Shown in pieces: positions 27,436 to 36,365 of a stretch of 64,000 bases of DNA. The notes below the pieces were generated by a model, which ran no database searches, was not told the DNA's origin, and saw nothing but the letters and a program-made list of their open reading frames with translations. Where the stretch lies: NCBI GenBank assembly GCA_016721945.1, contig JADKHC010000016.1:23887-87886 (forward strand), read 5' to 3'. Source of the stretch: Verrucomicrobiota bacterium. Lineage in GTDB: Bacteria > Verrucomicrobiota > Verrucomicrobiia > Opitutales > Opitutaceae. The first letter of the stretch is position 1, and every line of letters begins with the position of its first letter. The position numbers and the translations under genes are program-made.

Positions 27436-27939
27436 ATGAAAAAAGCAATCCTCTCAATCCTCTTAAGCTTATCGGTCGTCGCCAGTGTGCAGGCCGTTAG
27501 CTACTCGGATAACAATCCGGCCAACGTGTGGCTGAATGTACTGAATCCGTCATACACGGGTGAATTCACTCTGGCTGGCTACAACCCGACCACCGAAACC
27601 ATCACTACTGCTTCAGCAGTCTTCACCTTTGCCGACCTTATCGGCAGCGAGAGCTTCGTCGTGAATCTGACGGGCGATGTGCTGTCGCAGGGTTCGTTCT
27701 TTGGCGTGTTGGCGCTCCCGACCAATATTTTAAACGGACTGATCACTTTGGATAGCACGGGTGCTCTTTCGTACACAGTTTCGCGCAAGACCGGTGAGTT
27801 CTGGCTCACCCATGCATCCCTGACCGCTGAGTCGACTGCCCGTCGCAATGTTCCTGATGCTGCTGCTACAGCGCTGCTCCTTGGTTTGGGCGTGATCGGA
27901 ATGGTCGCGGCCAAGCGTCGTTTTGGTTCAGCTGCTTAA
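27436..27939 (+). CDS. Exported protein with VPDSG-CTERM-like sorting signal
   Basis: A 167-residue protein with a signal peptide (MKKAILSILLSLSVVASVQA), a short beta-rich body without Cys, and a C-terminal tripartite sorting signal: VPDAAAT, a hydrophobic helix (ALLLGLGVIGMVA) and a basic tail AKRRFGSAA. This matches the VPDSG-CTERM family of Verrucomicrobia and Lentisphaerae, with VPDAA in place of VPDSG. Such signals are cut by an exosortase, which is not encoded in the window. A sigma-54 promoter just upstream and the divergent PrsKR pair argue that it is made under PrsR control. The body has no recognised domain; a surface or matrix structural protein is likely. Confidence 0.88.
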   Translation: MKKAILSILLSLSVVASVQAVSYSDNNPANVWLNVLNPSYTGEFTLAGYNPTTETITTASAVFTFADLIGSESFVVNLTGDVLSQGSFFGVLALPTNILNGLITLDSTGALSYTVSRKTGEFWLTHASLTAESTARRNVPDAAATALLLGLGVIGMVAAKRRFGSAA

Positions 27940-27976
27940 GTTCAAGCAGTTCGAAGCTTAAAGCCATATAGCATAA

Positions 27977-28005
27977 AAGCCGCAGCTTAACGCTGCGGCT
28001 TTTTT
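27977..28005 (+). terminator. Rho-independent terminator
   Basis: AAGCCGCAGC (27977-27986) pairs perfectly with GCTGCGGCTT (27992-28001) around TTAAC, followed by T's to 28005. It ends the VPDSG-CTERM-like gene. Confidence 0.93.
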
Positions 28006-28161
28006 GTGGGCTGAACGGGCCAGTATCCTTTCTCGTTTCTTCGTTGAGGTTTTGCCTGCTGCATTGGACGCGCCCCGTGCAACCGTCTGCCATCATCTAC
28101 TGCGCCATGTCAGTTTCGCGCAGGCTAATGCGAAAATGTGCCGATACTGGTTTATTAACCT

Positions 28162-29988
28162 ATGATCCTGCCACTCAGATCGAAACTGCTACTCCTGTCG
28201 CTGATTCCTCTTTGCTGTGCCATTTGGTTCGGCGCTTTATCTGCCTACACCAAGATACGCGAACGCGCTGCGTACTCCGATTTCCGGGAAGTCATGGGCC
28301 TGGCGAATGCCCTCGCCAAAGTAAACGAAGCCAACAACGACGAGCTCCGAAACGCCTGGTGTTGGAATCCAGGCGCGATCAAGGACAACGGAGTAGCCAC
28401 GGTCGACAAGATCAAGGCCATCTGGGAGGGCGACGTGAAGACCAACGAACAGGTCTACGGCGACATGCAAAAAATCAGCGGCTCCTTGGATCTCAATAAA
28501 TTTGATCCCCAAATAAAGGAGATCCTGCAGGAGATTGACCGTGCCCGAAATGACCTTGCGCAACACCGGCAGCGCATGCGTCAGACGATGGAGTTCTCCG
28601 AAATCATAAAGCCCTACGACCGCCTGAAAATAAGCATCCAGGGAATCTGGCCGGTCCTTATCAAACAAATCTCCGACAAGGACCTCGCTCAACGTCTCAT
28701 CGCCTACAACCTCTATCTCGATTACCAATCCGGCTGCGTGCAATACACCGGCGTCCTGACCTGGGCTCAGCAGATCCCAAAACTGCCCCCAGAAGCCTAC
28801 GCCCGCTACGAGTCCTACTACCGGGAGAGCGAAACCCTGCTCAAACACTTCCGTAGCCTCGCACCCAAACCCATCGTCGAAAAAGTCGACAAGCTTCTCA
28901 ACGACGACCGGGGACGCTGGTTCGATGCGAAAGTGAAGAGCTATCTCAACGCGAATAATCTCTCCGAATTCCACGACTTCCTGCCGCACCTAGACATGGG
29001 CGCGGAATTCAAAGAAAAGGGCGAAAGCCGCAACGTCGACCTTGGGAAACTGATGACCGACATCCGCGCGGAAATCGGCGGATACACCGATACCAAGATC
29101 GACGAGCTCACTACCAAAAGAAACGTGGCCATCATCGAAACCATTTTCGCGATCGGCCTGACCTTAAGTCTTTCCACTTATCTCAGCCGCTCGATTTCAA
29201 AAACCCTCGTGCAAATCACCGACGGTATTTCCAAAGGAACCGATGAAGTCTATGACGCAGCCAACAAAATAAAAGAGGCAAGCGACATGCTTTCCCAAGG
29301 AGCCAGGGAGCAAGCCTCCAGCGTCGAAAATACAGAGGACATGATCAACCAGATCCGGGAGAATACACGCGCCACGACCCATTCCTCAAAGCAGGCCAAC
29401 GAGCTCATTCACCAAACCACTAAAACCGTCCAAACCTCCAACGACAACATGAAGGCAATGGACAATGCCATGGCGCAGATTGCAGCTGATGGCACCAAGA
29501 CGAAGAGTATCATTAAAACCATTACGGAAATTTCGTTCCAAACCAATCTCCTCGCACTCAACGCAGCCGTGGAAGCGGCCCGGGCCGGCGAAGCAGGCGC
29601 CGGTTTCGCCGTCGTCGCCGAGGAGGTTCGAAGCCTCGCGAGCCGATCAGGCGTCGCCTCTCACGACACGAACCAAATCGTAGAAGCCTCCGCGAAAACC
29701 ATCGGTGTCGGCATCGAATCAACGAAGAAGGCCAGCGAGTCTTTTAGCGCTGTCCTCGTCAGCACCAAGAACGTGGCGCAGTGCATCGCGCAAATTGAGC
29801 AGGAGGCCGAAAAACAAACCACCGGGATCAACGAAATCGGCGAATCTGCAAAGAGGGTGGGCGAAATCACACGGGAAAACTCAGCCAAAGCAGAAGAATG
29901 CGCCTCGTACGCACAGATCCTTAACCAACAAGCTGAAAGTCTGGAAGGCTACGTCGCCCGACTCAAAAACCTCGTCGAGGGACATTAG
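28162..29988 (+). CDS. Methyl-accepting chemotaxis protein
   Basis: A 608-residue chemoreceptor. TM1 is at residues 8-30 (LLLLSLIPLCCAIWFGALSAY), followed by a large helical periplasmic domain (about 30-320) that resembles nitrate-sensing NIT-type helices only in general pattern. TM2 is near 325-345 (AIIETIFAIGLTLSLSTYL). The cytoplasmic signalling domain holds the hairpin tip EISFQTNLLALNAAVEAARA and GAGFAVVAEEVRSLASRS that contacts CheA and CheW. No clear HAMP domain separates TM2 from the coiled coil. Ligand unknown. No other chemotaxis gene is nearby. Confidence 0.93.
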   Translation: MILPLRSKLLLLSLIPLCCAIWFGALSAYTKIRERAAYSDFREVMGLANALAKVNEANNDELRNAWCWNPGAIKDNGVATVDKIKAIWEGDVKTNEQVYGDMQKISGSLDLNKFDPQIKEILQEIDRARNDLAQHRQRMRQTMEFSEIIKPYDRLKISIQGIWPVLIKQISDKDLAQRLIAYNLYLDYQSGCVQYTGVLTWAQQIPKLPPEAYARYESYYRESETLLKHFRSLAPKPIVEKVDKLLNDDRGRWFDAKVKSYLNANNLSEFHDFLPHLDMGAEFKEKGESRNVDLGKLMTDIRAEIGGYTDTKIDELTTKRNVAIIETIFAIGLTLSLSTYLSRSISKTLVQITDGISKGTDEVYDAANKIKEASDMLSQGAREQASSVENTEDMINQIRENTRATTHSSKQANELIHQTTKTVQTSNDNMKAMDNAMAQIAADGTKTKSIIKTITEISFQTNLLALNAAVEAARAGEAGAGFAVVAEEVRSLASRSGVASHDTNQIVEASAKTIGVGIESTKKASESFSAVLVSTKNVAQCIAQIEQEAEKQTTGINEIGESAKRVGEITRENSAKAEECASYAQILNQQAESLEGYVARLKNLVEGH

Positions 29989-30100
29989 TCAAAATCCTCG
30001 GGGCAAGCGCGGGGATGACAGGCTAAGCGCTCGTTCGGGCCCGGCCGAAGTTTCCGCTTGCGCCGGAAGAGGGATTTCGCGGCCATGGTCCCTTACAAAC

Positions 30101-31244
30101 ATGATCGCTCCCGAGACATTTTCCCATATCGAGAACATTAAGAAGCGCGCCGGGTACCTATGGAGGTATCTTTGACGTCGAACAAAAACAGCGCGAGATA
30201 GAGGCCCTCGAAGCGCAGATGGGGGCTCCCACGTTTTGGGATAACCAGATTGCCGCACAAAAGCATATCGCCAAAGTCAATGGCCTGAAGCGTGCGATCG
30301 GCGGGTTGGTCGAGTTCAATAAGAAACTCGGCGACGTCGATGTGATGATCGAACTCATCGAGTCGGCTGAAGGTGCCGAACAAGAACAATACGCCAAAGA
30401 ACTCGGCACGACAGCTGAGGCATTTGTCGTCGAACTCGACAAGCTTGAGATCGGTTCGTTTCTCAGCGGCAAGTTCGACAAGAACAACGCCATTCTCTCC
30501 ATTCAGTCCGGCGCGGGTGGCACCGAGGCCAACGACTGGGCCGACATCATTTTCCGCATGTATAACCGCTGGGCTGAGCGCAGAGGTTTCGAGGTCGAGG
30601 TGCAGGACGTGCAGGTGGGCGACCAGGCTGGCATCAGCAAAGCCACGATGCTCATCAAGGGCGAGAACGCCTACGGCTACGTCAAGGCCGAGCGCGGTGT
30701 CCATCGTTTGGTGCGCATCAGCCCGTTCGACTCGAACAAGCGCCGCCACACTTCTTTTTGCGCGATCGACGTGGTTGCCGAAATCACCGACGAAATCGAA
30801 ATCGAAATTCCTGAGGCCGAAATCCGCATCGATGTCTACCGTTCATCCGGCAAGGGCGGTCAGGGCGTCAACACGACCGACTCGGCGGTGCGCATGACGC
30901 ACATTCCGTCCGGCATCGTGGTGGTTTGCCAAAACGAACGTTCGCAGATCAAGAATCGCGCCAGCGCGATGAACGTCTTGAAAGCGCGTCTCTACGAGAA
31001 GAAGCAGGACGAACAGCGCAGCGAGATGGAGCGTTTCTACGGTGAAAAAGGCGAAATCGGCTGGGGCAGCCAGATCCGCAGCTACGTGCTACAACCCTAT
31101 CAGATGGTTAAGGATTTGCGCACGGGTTCGGAAACGAGTGACACGCAGGGCGTGCTCGATGGCGATCTCGACCGTTTCATCTATGCCTGGTTGCGCGCGG
31201 GTTGCCCGCGTCATCGCAACAAGGATATCAAGATGGAGGACTGA
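30101..31244 (+). CDS. prfB: Peptide chain release factor 2, programmed +1 frameshift
   Basis: Class I release factor that reads UAA and UGA. Translation starts at ATG 30101 (MIAPETFSHIENIKKRAGYL), reaches the in-frame TGA at 30173-30175 within TATCTTTGAC, and shifts +1 at CTT to continue with GAC GTC GAA at 30174, giving about 380 residues. The stimulating Shine-Dalgarno-like GGAGG (30162-30166) lies directly before the slip site, as in the classic RF2 autoregulation: low RF2 lets the ribosome shift rather than stop. Downstream motifs are complete: SPFDSNKRRHTSF (SPF-containing region) and SSGKGGQGVNTTDSAVR (the GGQ catalytic loop). A frame starting at 30219 would lack the N-terminal domain. 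Confidence 0.95.
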
Positions 31245-31258
31245 GCTTACTTGGGCGC

Positions 31259-32836
31259 CTATTTGTCGGTCGCCCAGTCAGTAAATTCTTTCAGCGCCGA
31301 TTTCTTGGGTTGGGTTGCAACTTGCGAAGCTGTTTCGACGGGCTTGGCTTCGACCGATTTTTCGGTCGCCAGATCGTTCACGACATGTGGAGTGACGAAG
31401 AAGATGAGTTCGGTGCGCTCAGATGTATCGTATTTGCCGGAAAACAGTTTTCCTAGGATTGGTATGCTGCCGAAAAACGGGACCTTCCTCGTTGTCGTTG
31501 ACGTGCTGTTTTGCACCAATCCTCCCAAGACAACGGTGGCACCATCGCGGACCCGGACGATGGAAGAAGCCTGGCGAATATCGACAACCGGAGCTTTGGT
31601 ATTTCCTGTGGCCGACTCTTCCATTCTGACCAGACGACTTACTGCTGGCGTGATATCTAGAGTTATGAGGCCGTCGTCGGATACTTGAGGGGTGATGGAT
31701 AGTACAGTGCCGACGGTTAGGGTTTGGATCGATTCGCTGATATCGGTCGTCGTGGCAGTGCCAGAGCTTTGAGTTGTCTTGGTCGTGATAAAAACTGGCA
31801 TGTCTTGCCCCACGCGTACCACGGACGGTTGGTTGTTCAGGGTACGGAGACGTGGTTTGGAGATAACTTTTAGTTCACCTTGTTGTGAGAGCGCATCAAT
31901 GATGGCTTGGGTGTTTGTGCGTTGGAGCGTGGCCTGAACGCCTGCCGCGCCGGGAGATGAGCCAAACATCGGAGTTTGCACGATCAAGCCGCCGCCAGAT
32001 TTCAAAGTTAACGCGCCAGGAATTGTGTTAAAGGTTGTATCCATCCCGGCTTCGATCCGTTGCCAGTTGATGCCTAGCTGCATGGATTTCCCGAGCGTTA
32101 TCTCATAGATCTCGATTTCGAGATCGACCTGGCGAACGACATTTTCTGTGACAGTTTTTAGGTAATCGGCGATGGTTTCGATGTTACGATGTCCGTCGGT
32201 TACAAGAACAGTTCCCGACAGGCTGTTGACGGTGAAAGTGCCCTTGGCCGAGATCATAGATTTCAACTGTTCGTTCAGTTCGCCCCAGAAATTTATAGTT
32301 GAGGTGTTGGTTACGGTCATGCTTGAGCCTTCAGTACTCGAACCACCACCAGAGCCGCTTCCTCCTCCGGCTGAGCCGCCACCGCCACTGCCGCCACCAC
32401 CCGAACTAATCTGTACCGCGCTGGAACCTTGTCCGGAGCGTGTCGTGTGGATGTAGTCGATATGGAAGAGGCGCGATTCGCGATTGCGTACGCGGAGCAG
32501 GCGGCCTTCACGGGTGAAATAATAACCATTTGCCTCCAGCAAAGCGCCCATTGCGAGATCGAGTGGCAGGTCGCGGAAATCGACGGTGATTTCGCCGTCA
32601 ACATCAAGGTCTGGAACGATGTTGAGATTGTTGGCCCGGGCAAACAGTGAGAGGGCTTGCTTGATCGGCACCCCGCTGGCGCTGAAGCTAAAGTTGGCGG
32701 TTGGTTCGGCAACGCCGGCTCCGGCCAGCGTGCTGGCGACCGAGGAGGCGGGCGCTTCTTGGCCGCGGGCGACGGAACTGAAGGCCAGGGAGGCAACGGC
32801 CAGGAAGAGGGGCGTGAGGGGGATTCGCGCGTTCAT
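31259..32836 (-). CDS. Secretin of a type IV pilus/type II secretion-like system
   Basis: A 525-residue outer membrane channel protein with a signal peptide (MNARIPLTPLFLAVASLAFS...ARG). N-terminal domain about 45-115 is a secretin/TonB short domain (IKQALSLFARANNLNIVPD), followed by an extreme Gly/Ser linker near residues 135-170, then N1-type and the C-terminal secretin domain: VISKPRLRTLNNQPSVVRVGQDMPVF, GTVLSITPQVSDDGLITLDITP, VVLGGLVQNS, PILGKLF and ELIFFVTPHVV. The arrangement resembles MshL/PilQ more than GspD. The ATG lies five bases after the preceding stop; a GTG at 32845 would overlap it. Last gene of the eight-gene operon, converging on prfB with a 14-base gap. Confidence 0.92.
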   Translation of the reverse strand: MNARIPLTPLFLAVASLAFSSVARGQEAPASSVASTLAGAGVAEPTANFSFSASGVPIKQALSLFARANNLNIVPDLDVDGEITVDFRDLPLDLAMGALLEANGYYFTREGRLLRVRNRESRLFHIDYIHTTRSGQGSSAVQISSGGGGSGGGGSAGGGSGSGGGSSTEGSSMTVTNTSTINFWGELNEQLKSMISAKGTFTVNSLSGTVLVTDGHRNIETIADYLKTVTENVVRQVDLEIEIYEITLGKSMQLGINWQRIEAGMDTTFNTIPGALTLKSGGGLIVQTPMFGSSPGAAGVQATLQRTNTQAIIDALSQQGELKVISKPRLRTLNNQPSVVRVGQDMPVFITTKTTQSSGTATTTDISESIQTLTVGTVLSITPQVSDDGLITLDITPAVSRLVRMEESATGNTKAPVVDIRQASSIVRVRDGATVVLGGLVQNSTSTTTRKVPFFGSIPILGKLFSGKYDTSERTELIFFVTPHVVNDLATEKSVEAKPVETASQVATQPKKSALKEFTDWATDK

Positions 32837-32841
32837 AGTAT

Positions 32842-33366
32842 TCACGGGGTGGATGCCCGGCGGACCGGGGTTCTGAGGACAAAAATTTTGCCGACGGTGA
32901 GGAAGTCGCGGCCTTTCCAATGGGTGAGCCACACGCCGTCAGGATCGGCGGATTCGATCGTGATGCGGCCGATGGTGTCGCCGACCTGGGTAACTCGGTT
33001 GTTGAGGAGCAGCAGCGTTGCTCCATTTTGGCTCCAGATGCCGGTTAGGTGAACGGAATCCAGGAGGTCAGGCTGCTCAACCGTCTCGACGGTTGCGGCG
33101 GGCTGGACGTTGCGGGAGGCGAAAGGATCGCGAGATTGTTTCGGAATGATGAGCTTTTTTAGGGCGTCTTGACTAGATGCGGTTGGCATCTCGCCGCTGG
33201 GCAGGGGCTGCTCCGAAGTATTAGGATCAACGGCTGTTTCGGCTGGATCGCCTGCGGCTGATATCGAGCTGTTGCCGTCGGATGTGCGCAGGGACGACCA
33301 CATCAGCGCGACGGCCAGGAGGGCCATTGCGGTGACGAACCACGGGTTGTTGAGGAGCTTTCTCAT
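32842..33366 (-). CDS. PilP/GspC-like inner-membrane-to-secretin connector
   Basis: A 174-residue protein with one N-terminal membrane anchor (WFVTAMALLAVALMWSSL), a disordered Ser/Pro/Glu segment (about 35-75) and a small beta domain (about 80-170: PFASRNVQ...LTGIWSQNGATLLLLNNRVTQVGDTIG) of the kind found in PilP and GspC homology regions that bind the secretin. The assignment rests on position, topology and this fold-like pattern. The start overlaps the preceding gene by four bases, indicating coupling. Confidence 0.75.
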   Translation of the reverse strand: MRKLLNNPWFVTAMALLAVALMWSSLRTSDGNSSISAAGDPAETAVDPNTSEQPLPSGEMPTASSQDALKKLIIPKQSRDPFASRNVQPAATVETVEQPDLLDSVHLTGIWSQNGATLLLLNNRVTQVGDTIGRITIESADPDGVWLTHWKGRDFLTVGKIFVLRTPVRRASTP

Positions 33367-33995
33367 TCGGTTGTTCGGCAGCCGGCACGGAGAAAAACTT
33401 CGGCGGTTTGCCTGCCTTGTTCATCGGCGCGAATGGCCAGACGGGTTAGATCAATCGACCGGTTTGGTGAGGAAAACTGTTCGAGGAGAACAAGCAACGA
33501 TGCGAACGGCTGCGTGTTGTCGGCGGTGGGCACGAGTTTGCCGCGAGCGGTGACGAAATACAGCGGTGTTTCGGTGGCTGGGGGCGCGGTGGGGGCGGGC
33601 AATGCCTGGAACGTTGCGGTCCAGCCTTGGACTCGCGCGATGCGGGCGAACTCATCGAGCACGGGGACGAGTTGTTTGGGATTTGCCATGAGCATGCCTG
33701 CGGCCGTGGCGGCGCGCTCGGCGGTTTCGGTGGCGGCGGCATCGGTTCCCGCGAGCTGGAGCTCAGCCACCTGTTGTTCCAGCGCGAGCAACGGTTGGTA
33801 GGTTTGTCGCTTGGCGTGGATGCGTGGTTGGGCCCAGAGCTGGCTCCATAAAAACAGGAGCAGCATGGCCACAACGGGTACAACGGCTGGAAGCAGTCGG
33901 CGAATGCGGAGTCGACGGGGTGCATCCGGCCAGCCCGGTACTTCGGAAAGAACCTGCCAGCAATCGAGGGCCAATTGACGGAGTTTATTTTTCAA
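33363..33995 (-). CDS. PilO/MshJ-like assembly platform protein
   Basis: A 210-residue bitopic protein: cytoplasmic N-terminus of about 30 residues, a transmembrane helix (LLPAVVPVVAMLLLFLWSQL), a coiled-coil stretch (LLALEQQVAELQLAGTDAA) and a ferredoxin-like C-terminal domain (about 110-210). This is the layout of PilO/GspM-type proteins that form the inner-membrane alignment complex with PilN and PilP. Sequence identity is too low to choose between families by eye; the operon context carries the call. It overlaps the preceding gene by 11 bases. Confidence 0.72.
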   Translation of the reverse strand: MKNKLRQLALDCWQVLSEVPGWPDAPRRLRIRRLLPAVVPVVAMLLLFLWSQLWAQPRIHAKRQTYQPLLALEQQVAELQLAGTDAAATETAERAATAAGMLMANPKQLVPVLDEFARIARVQGWTATFQALPAPTAPPATETPLYFVTARGKLVPTADNTQPFASLLVLLEQFSSPNRSIDLTRLAIRADEQGRQTAEVFLRAGCRTTE

Positions 33996-35541
33996 GGAGT
34001 ACGCCCTCCAGGTTGAATCGTTGGATTTCGGGCGCGCCGGGCGTGGTTAGTGGGGCAGCGACCAGCACGCGCGCGTTTTCGTTGAAACGCACCCGGAGCG
34101 GGCTTTTGGCCAGCTCGCTTTGCAGGCCTGCGATGAGGGCGTGGGCGGTTTCGTCGTCTGCCTCGATCGATCCGCTGAACTGGAAGGCCCAGGCAAGGGC
34201 TTCGGAATCCCAGCGGACATTGAACTCAATCAGACGGGCGCTTTCCGGCAGCAGTCCGGAGACGAAGCCGAGCAGGCGACTGGGCACCGGGGGCAGCCGG
34301 TCGTTGTTCACGCGGTTGACGAAGTTTTGGTTGCGTTCGATGGTTCGGTTTCGAAGATCGAGACGATCGCGGTCAGCCTGAAGTTCTGGCTCTCGGGTGC
34401 GCAGGCTGGAGAGTCGGTCATGTTCGGCGCTCCACTCGCTGGAGGTGTGATAGAGGTTTGAAAACATCAGCGCCAGTCCGAGCCAGACGACGATCAGGAA
34501 TCCGACGCGAATAAACTGGTTGCGTTGTTTCGCCTTCAGATAGCGCGAGAGCAGATTGATGGGCTGCTGAGGGGAAAGTTTGGCCGTGGTCTGCAACCAA
34601 TCGATAGGTGTAGTGGGCAGGCTTTCGATTTTCTTTCCGCCTCCGCATTTGGTTTTGATTTCGGCTGTCGCCGCCGAGCCGCTTTGGGCCATGAGCCAGA
34701 TCGAGGAGGCGGCGTTTTCGAAGTGCTGTTTGGTGTAGAGTAACGAGCGGTTCACTTCGACGCCGACCCGGCCGGGTTCACGATTGAGATCGGCGAGAAT
34801 TGTCCGTGAAAACAGGAGTGGTCCGCCGACCCGACCGGCTAGAACGGAGGTGCTGGTGCCGACCTCGGCTGCCACGATCACGGTTGTGTTTTTTTCGGCG
34901 GGGATGCGGTTAAGTTCGTATTGGAGCGGGACGATGAGCGGCAGGATGCGCGTTAGATCGAGATGGCGTTTGAGCAGCACCCGGTGGAGATCGTCATAGA
35001 AACTTCTCGGTAGCAGATGTAGAAGGATCGACTGCTCTTGCTTCATCGTGATCAGCGGCTGCATCACCCACAACACGCGGCCGTGCTCTTGTTCGTGGCG
35101 TTGGATGCGGTTTTTCAGGTAGCTACGCAGCACGCCTTCGGAGAACACCGGGATGTCGTCGGCCTGGTGCATGAAGACCTCGTTTTCCAGAACGAGGAAC
35201 GTTTCGGTACCGGCAAACTCGGTCTCTGTCAGGGCGTCATCGAGCACGGTTTCGAATTCCGCGACGGTGCGGATCGGTGTCGAACACGACCAACTCTTGG
35301 TCATCTTCTGGCGACGAAAAGCGGCGGCATGGAGTGAACCGTTGAACCAGACGAAGCCGAGCGCATCGTTGTTGCGTGCGCTCTGCCGTGACGGAATTTT
35401 GCGTACGCTGGCGGGGACGGGAGCAGCCTTGGAGTCACCGTCAGCAACCGGTGTATCCGAGGGTTGAGTACGGTTGGGTTCGGCCTCCGTTAGAGCGGCA
35501 GCCTCGGCGAGCAGGCGTGAGATTTCGTCTTGGTCGCTCAT
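33985..35541 (-). CDS. PilM-PilN/GspL-like assembly protein
   Basis: A 518-residue protein that seems to join an actin-like cytoplasmic part (about residues 60-300, e.g. GFVWFNGSLHAAAF, NTTVIVAAEVGTSTSVLAG) to one transmembrane helix (FIRVGFLIVVWLGLALMF, about 345) and a periplasmic coiled-coil plus ferredoxin-like domain. That is equivalent to PilM fused to PilN, the plan of GspL and MshI. The start at 35541 overlaps the upstream stop (ATGA), favoured over a GTG at 35553. A disordered acidic/Pro-rich N-terminus (about 1-50) may contact the ATPase. Confidence 0.78.
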   Translation of the reverse strand: MSDQDEISRLLAEAAALTEAEPNRTQPSDTPVADGDSKAAPVPASVRKIPSRQSARNNDALGFVWFNGSLHAAAFRRQKMTKSWSCSTPIRTVAEFETVLDDALTETEFAGTETFLVLENEVFMHQADDIPVFSEGVLRSYLKNRIQRHEQEHGRVLWVMQPLITMKQEQSILLHLLPRSFYDDLHRVLLKRHLDLTRILPLIVPLQYELNRIPAEKNTTVIVAAEVGTSTSVLAGRVGGPLLFSRTILADLNREPGRVGVEVNRSLLYTKQHFENAASSIWLMAQSGSAATAEIKTKCGGGKKIESLPTTPIDWLQTTAKLSPQQPINLLSRYLKAKQRNQFIRVGFLIVVWLGLALMFSNLYHTSSEWSAEHDRLSSLRTREPELQADRDRLDLRNRTIERNQNFVNRVNNDRLPPVPSRLLGFVSGLLPESARLIEFNVRWDSEALAWAFQFSGSIEADDETAHALIAGLQSELAKSPLRVRFNENARVLVAAPLTTPGAPEIQRFNLEGVLLEK

Positions 35542-36365
35542 AGCGGTGTCCACCTAGTGCCGTCGAAAACGAACGTCTTTGGATCGGTGCTTACAACGTA
35601 GCTGTAGTTAAGGACTCCTAGTCCATCGTAGAGGTTTATGCGCTGGTTAGCACGGCATTGAGGATTCGGCGAAGCAGTGCCGTCCGTAGTTCCTGCGTGA
35701 ACGGGAACTGCTCCTGATGATATGATTGCACCAGTCACGCTGTACACTCTGTAGCTGGCAGCAGCTGTGGTGCTCGTGTTCCGGAATATGAAATCCAGCG
35801 CTGGTACTGAACGGAGGTTTACTCGTTCGATAACCAGAAACTCACGGATGCCCGGAGTCCATTCAGTCAGTCCGGGCGGTGGGAGATTGGCAGGGGAAAG
35901 GTCTGCTGAGTTCCAATTCCAGATTGCTTGGAAATTTGCCCGAACGTTGGCGATGGTGGTCGTCAGGCCGATGTCTTGACGCATACTCGAAATGAAGAGA
36001 GCACGTTGGTTGCTAGCGACTGGATCGGGTACGTAGAGACGTGGAATAGCGCCCGCTCCGGCGGTTCTTTGACGACGGTTGAAGCGAAGGTCGGTGGGAT
36101 TTGCCGAGGCGTAGGTGGCGAGCACGGTGTTCCAGTTGTTTTCGTTAGGAAGGAGCCCTGTTTCCCGGATGTAGATTTTGATTTGCTCGCTGAGGGTTCG
36201 GAGTGAGTCCGCTTCTGCCCGCACGGCTTCGCGCTCAATAATTCGCAGGGCATTTGGTGTGATGACTGAGGCTAGGACAGCCATGATCGCGAGCACGCCG
36301 ATCATTTCGATCAGGGTGAAACCGATTTGGCTGATAGGGGTTGGTTGTGGTGACTTCGTTTTCAT
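35538..36365 (-). CDS. Large pseudopilin with type IV prepilin leader
   Basis: A 275-residue protein. The leader ends in the prepilin peptidase site IGFTLIEMIGVLAIMAVLAS (cleavage after Gly, Glu at +5), followed by the N-terminal alpha helix. The remaining 230 residues are much longer than a usual minor pilin and rich in Asn, Thr and aromatic residues; no known domain is seen. The start at 36365 overlaps the stop of the gspF-like gene by four bases. Prepilin peptidase itself is not encoded in the window. Confidence 0.9.
   Translation of the reverse strand: MKTKSPQPTPISQIGFTLIEMIGVLAIMAVLASVITPNALRIIEREAVRAEADSLRTLSEQIKIYIRETGLLPNENNWNTVLATYASANPTDLRFNRRQRTAGAGAIPRLYVPDPVASNQRALFISSMRQDIGLTTTIANVRANFQAIWNWNSADLSPANLPPPGLTEWTPGIREFLVIERVNLRSVPALDFIFRNTSTTAAASYRVYSVTGAIISSGAVPVHAGTTDGTASPNPQCRANQRINLYDGLGVLNYSYVVSTDPKTFVFDGTRWTPL

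Noticed and set aside
29705..30175. A separate 156-codon gene ending just before prfB
   Set aside because: Only its last 25 codons are meaningful; they are the prfB N-terminus before the programmed frameshift. The rest is an out-of-frame reading of the chemoreceptor gene.
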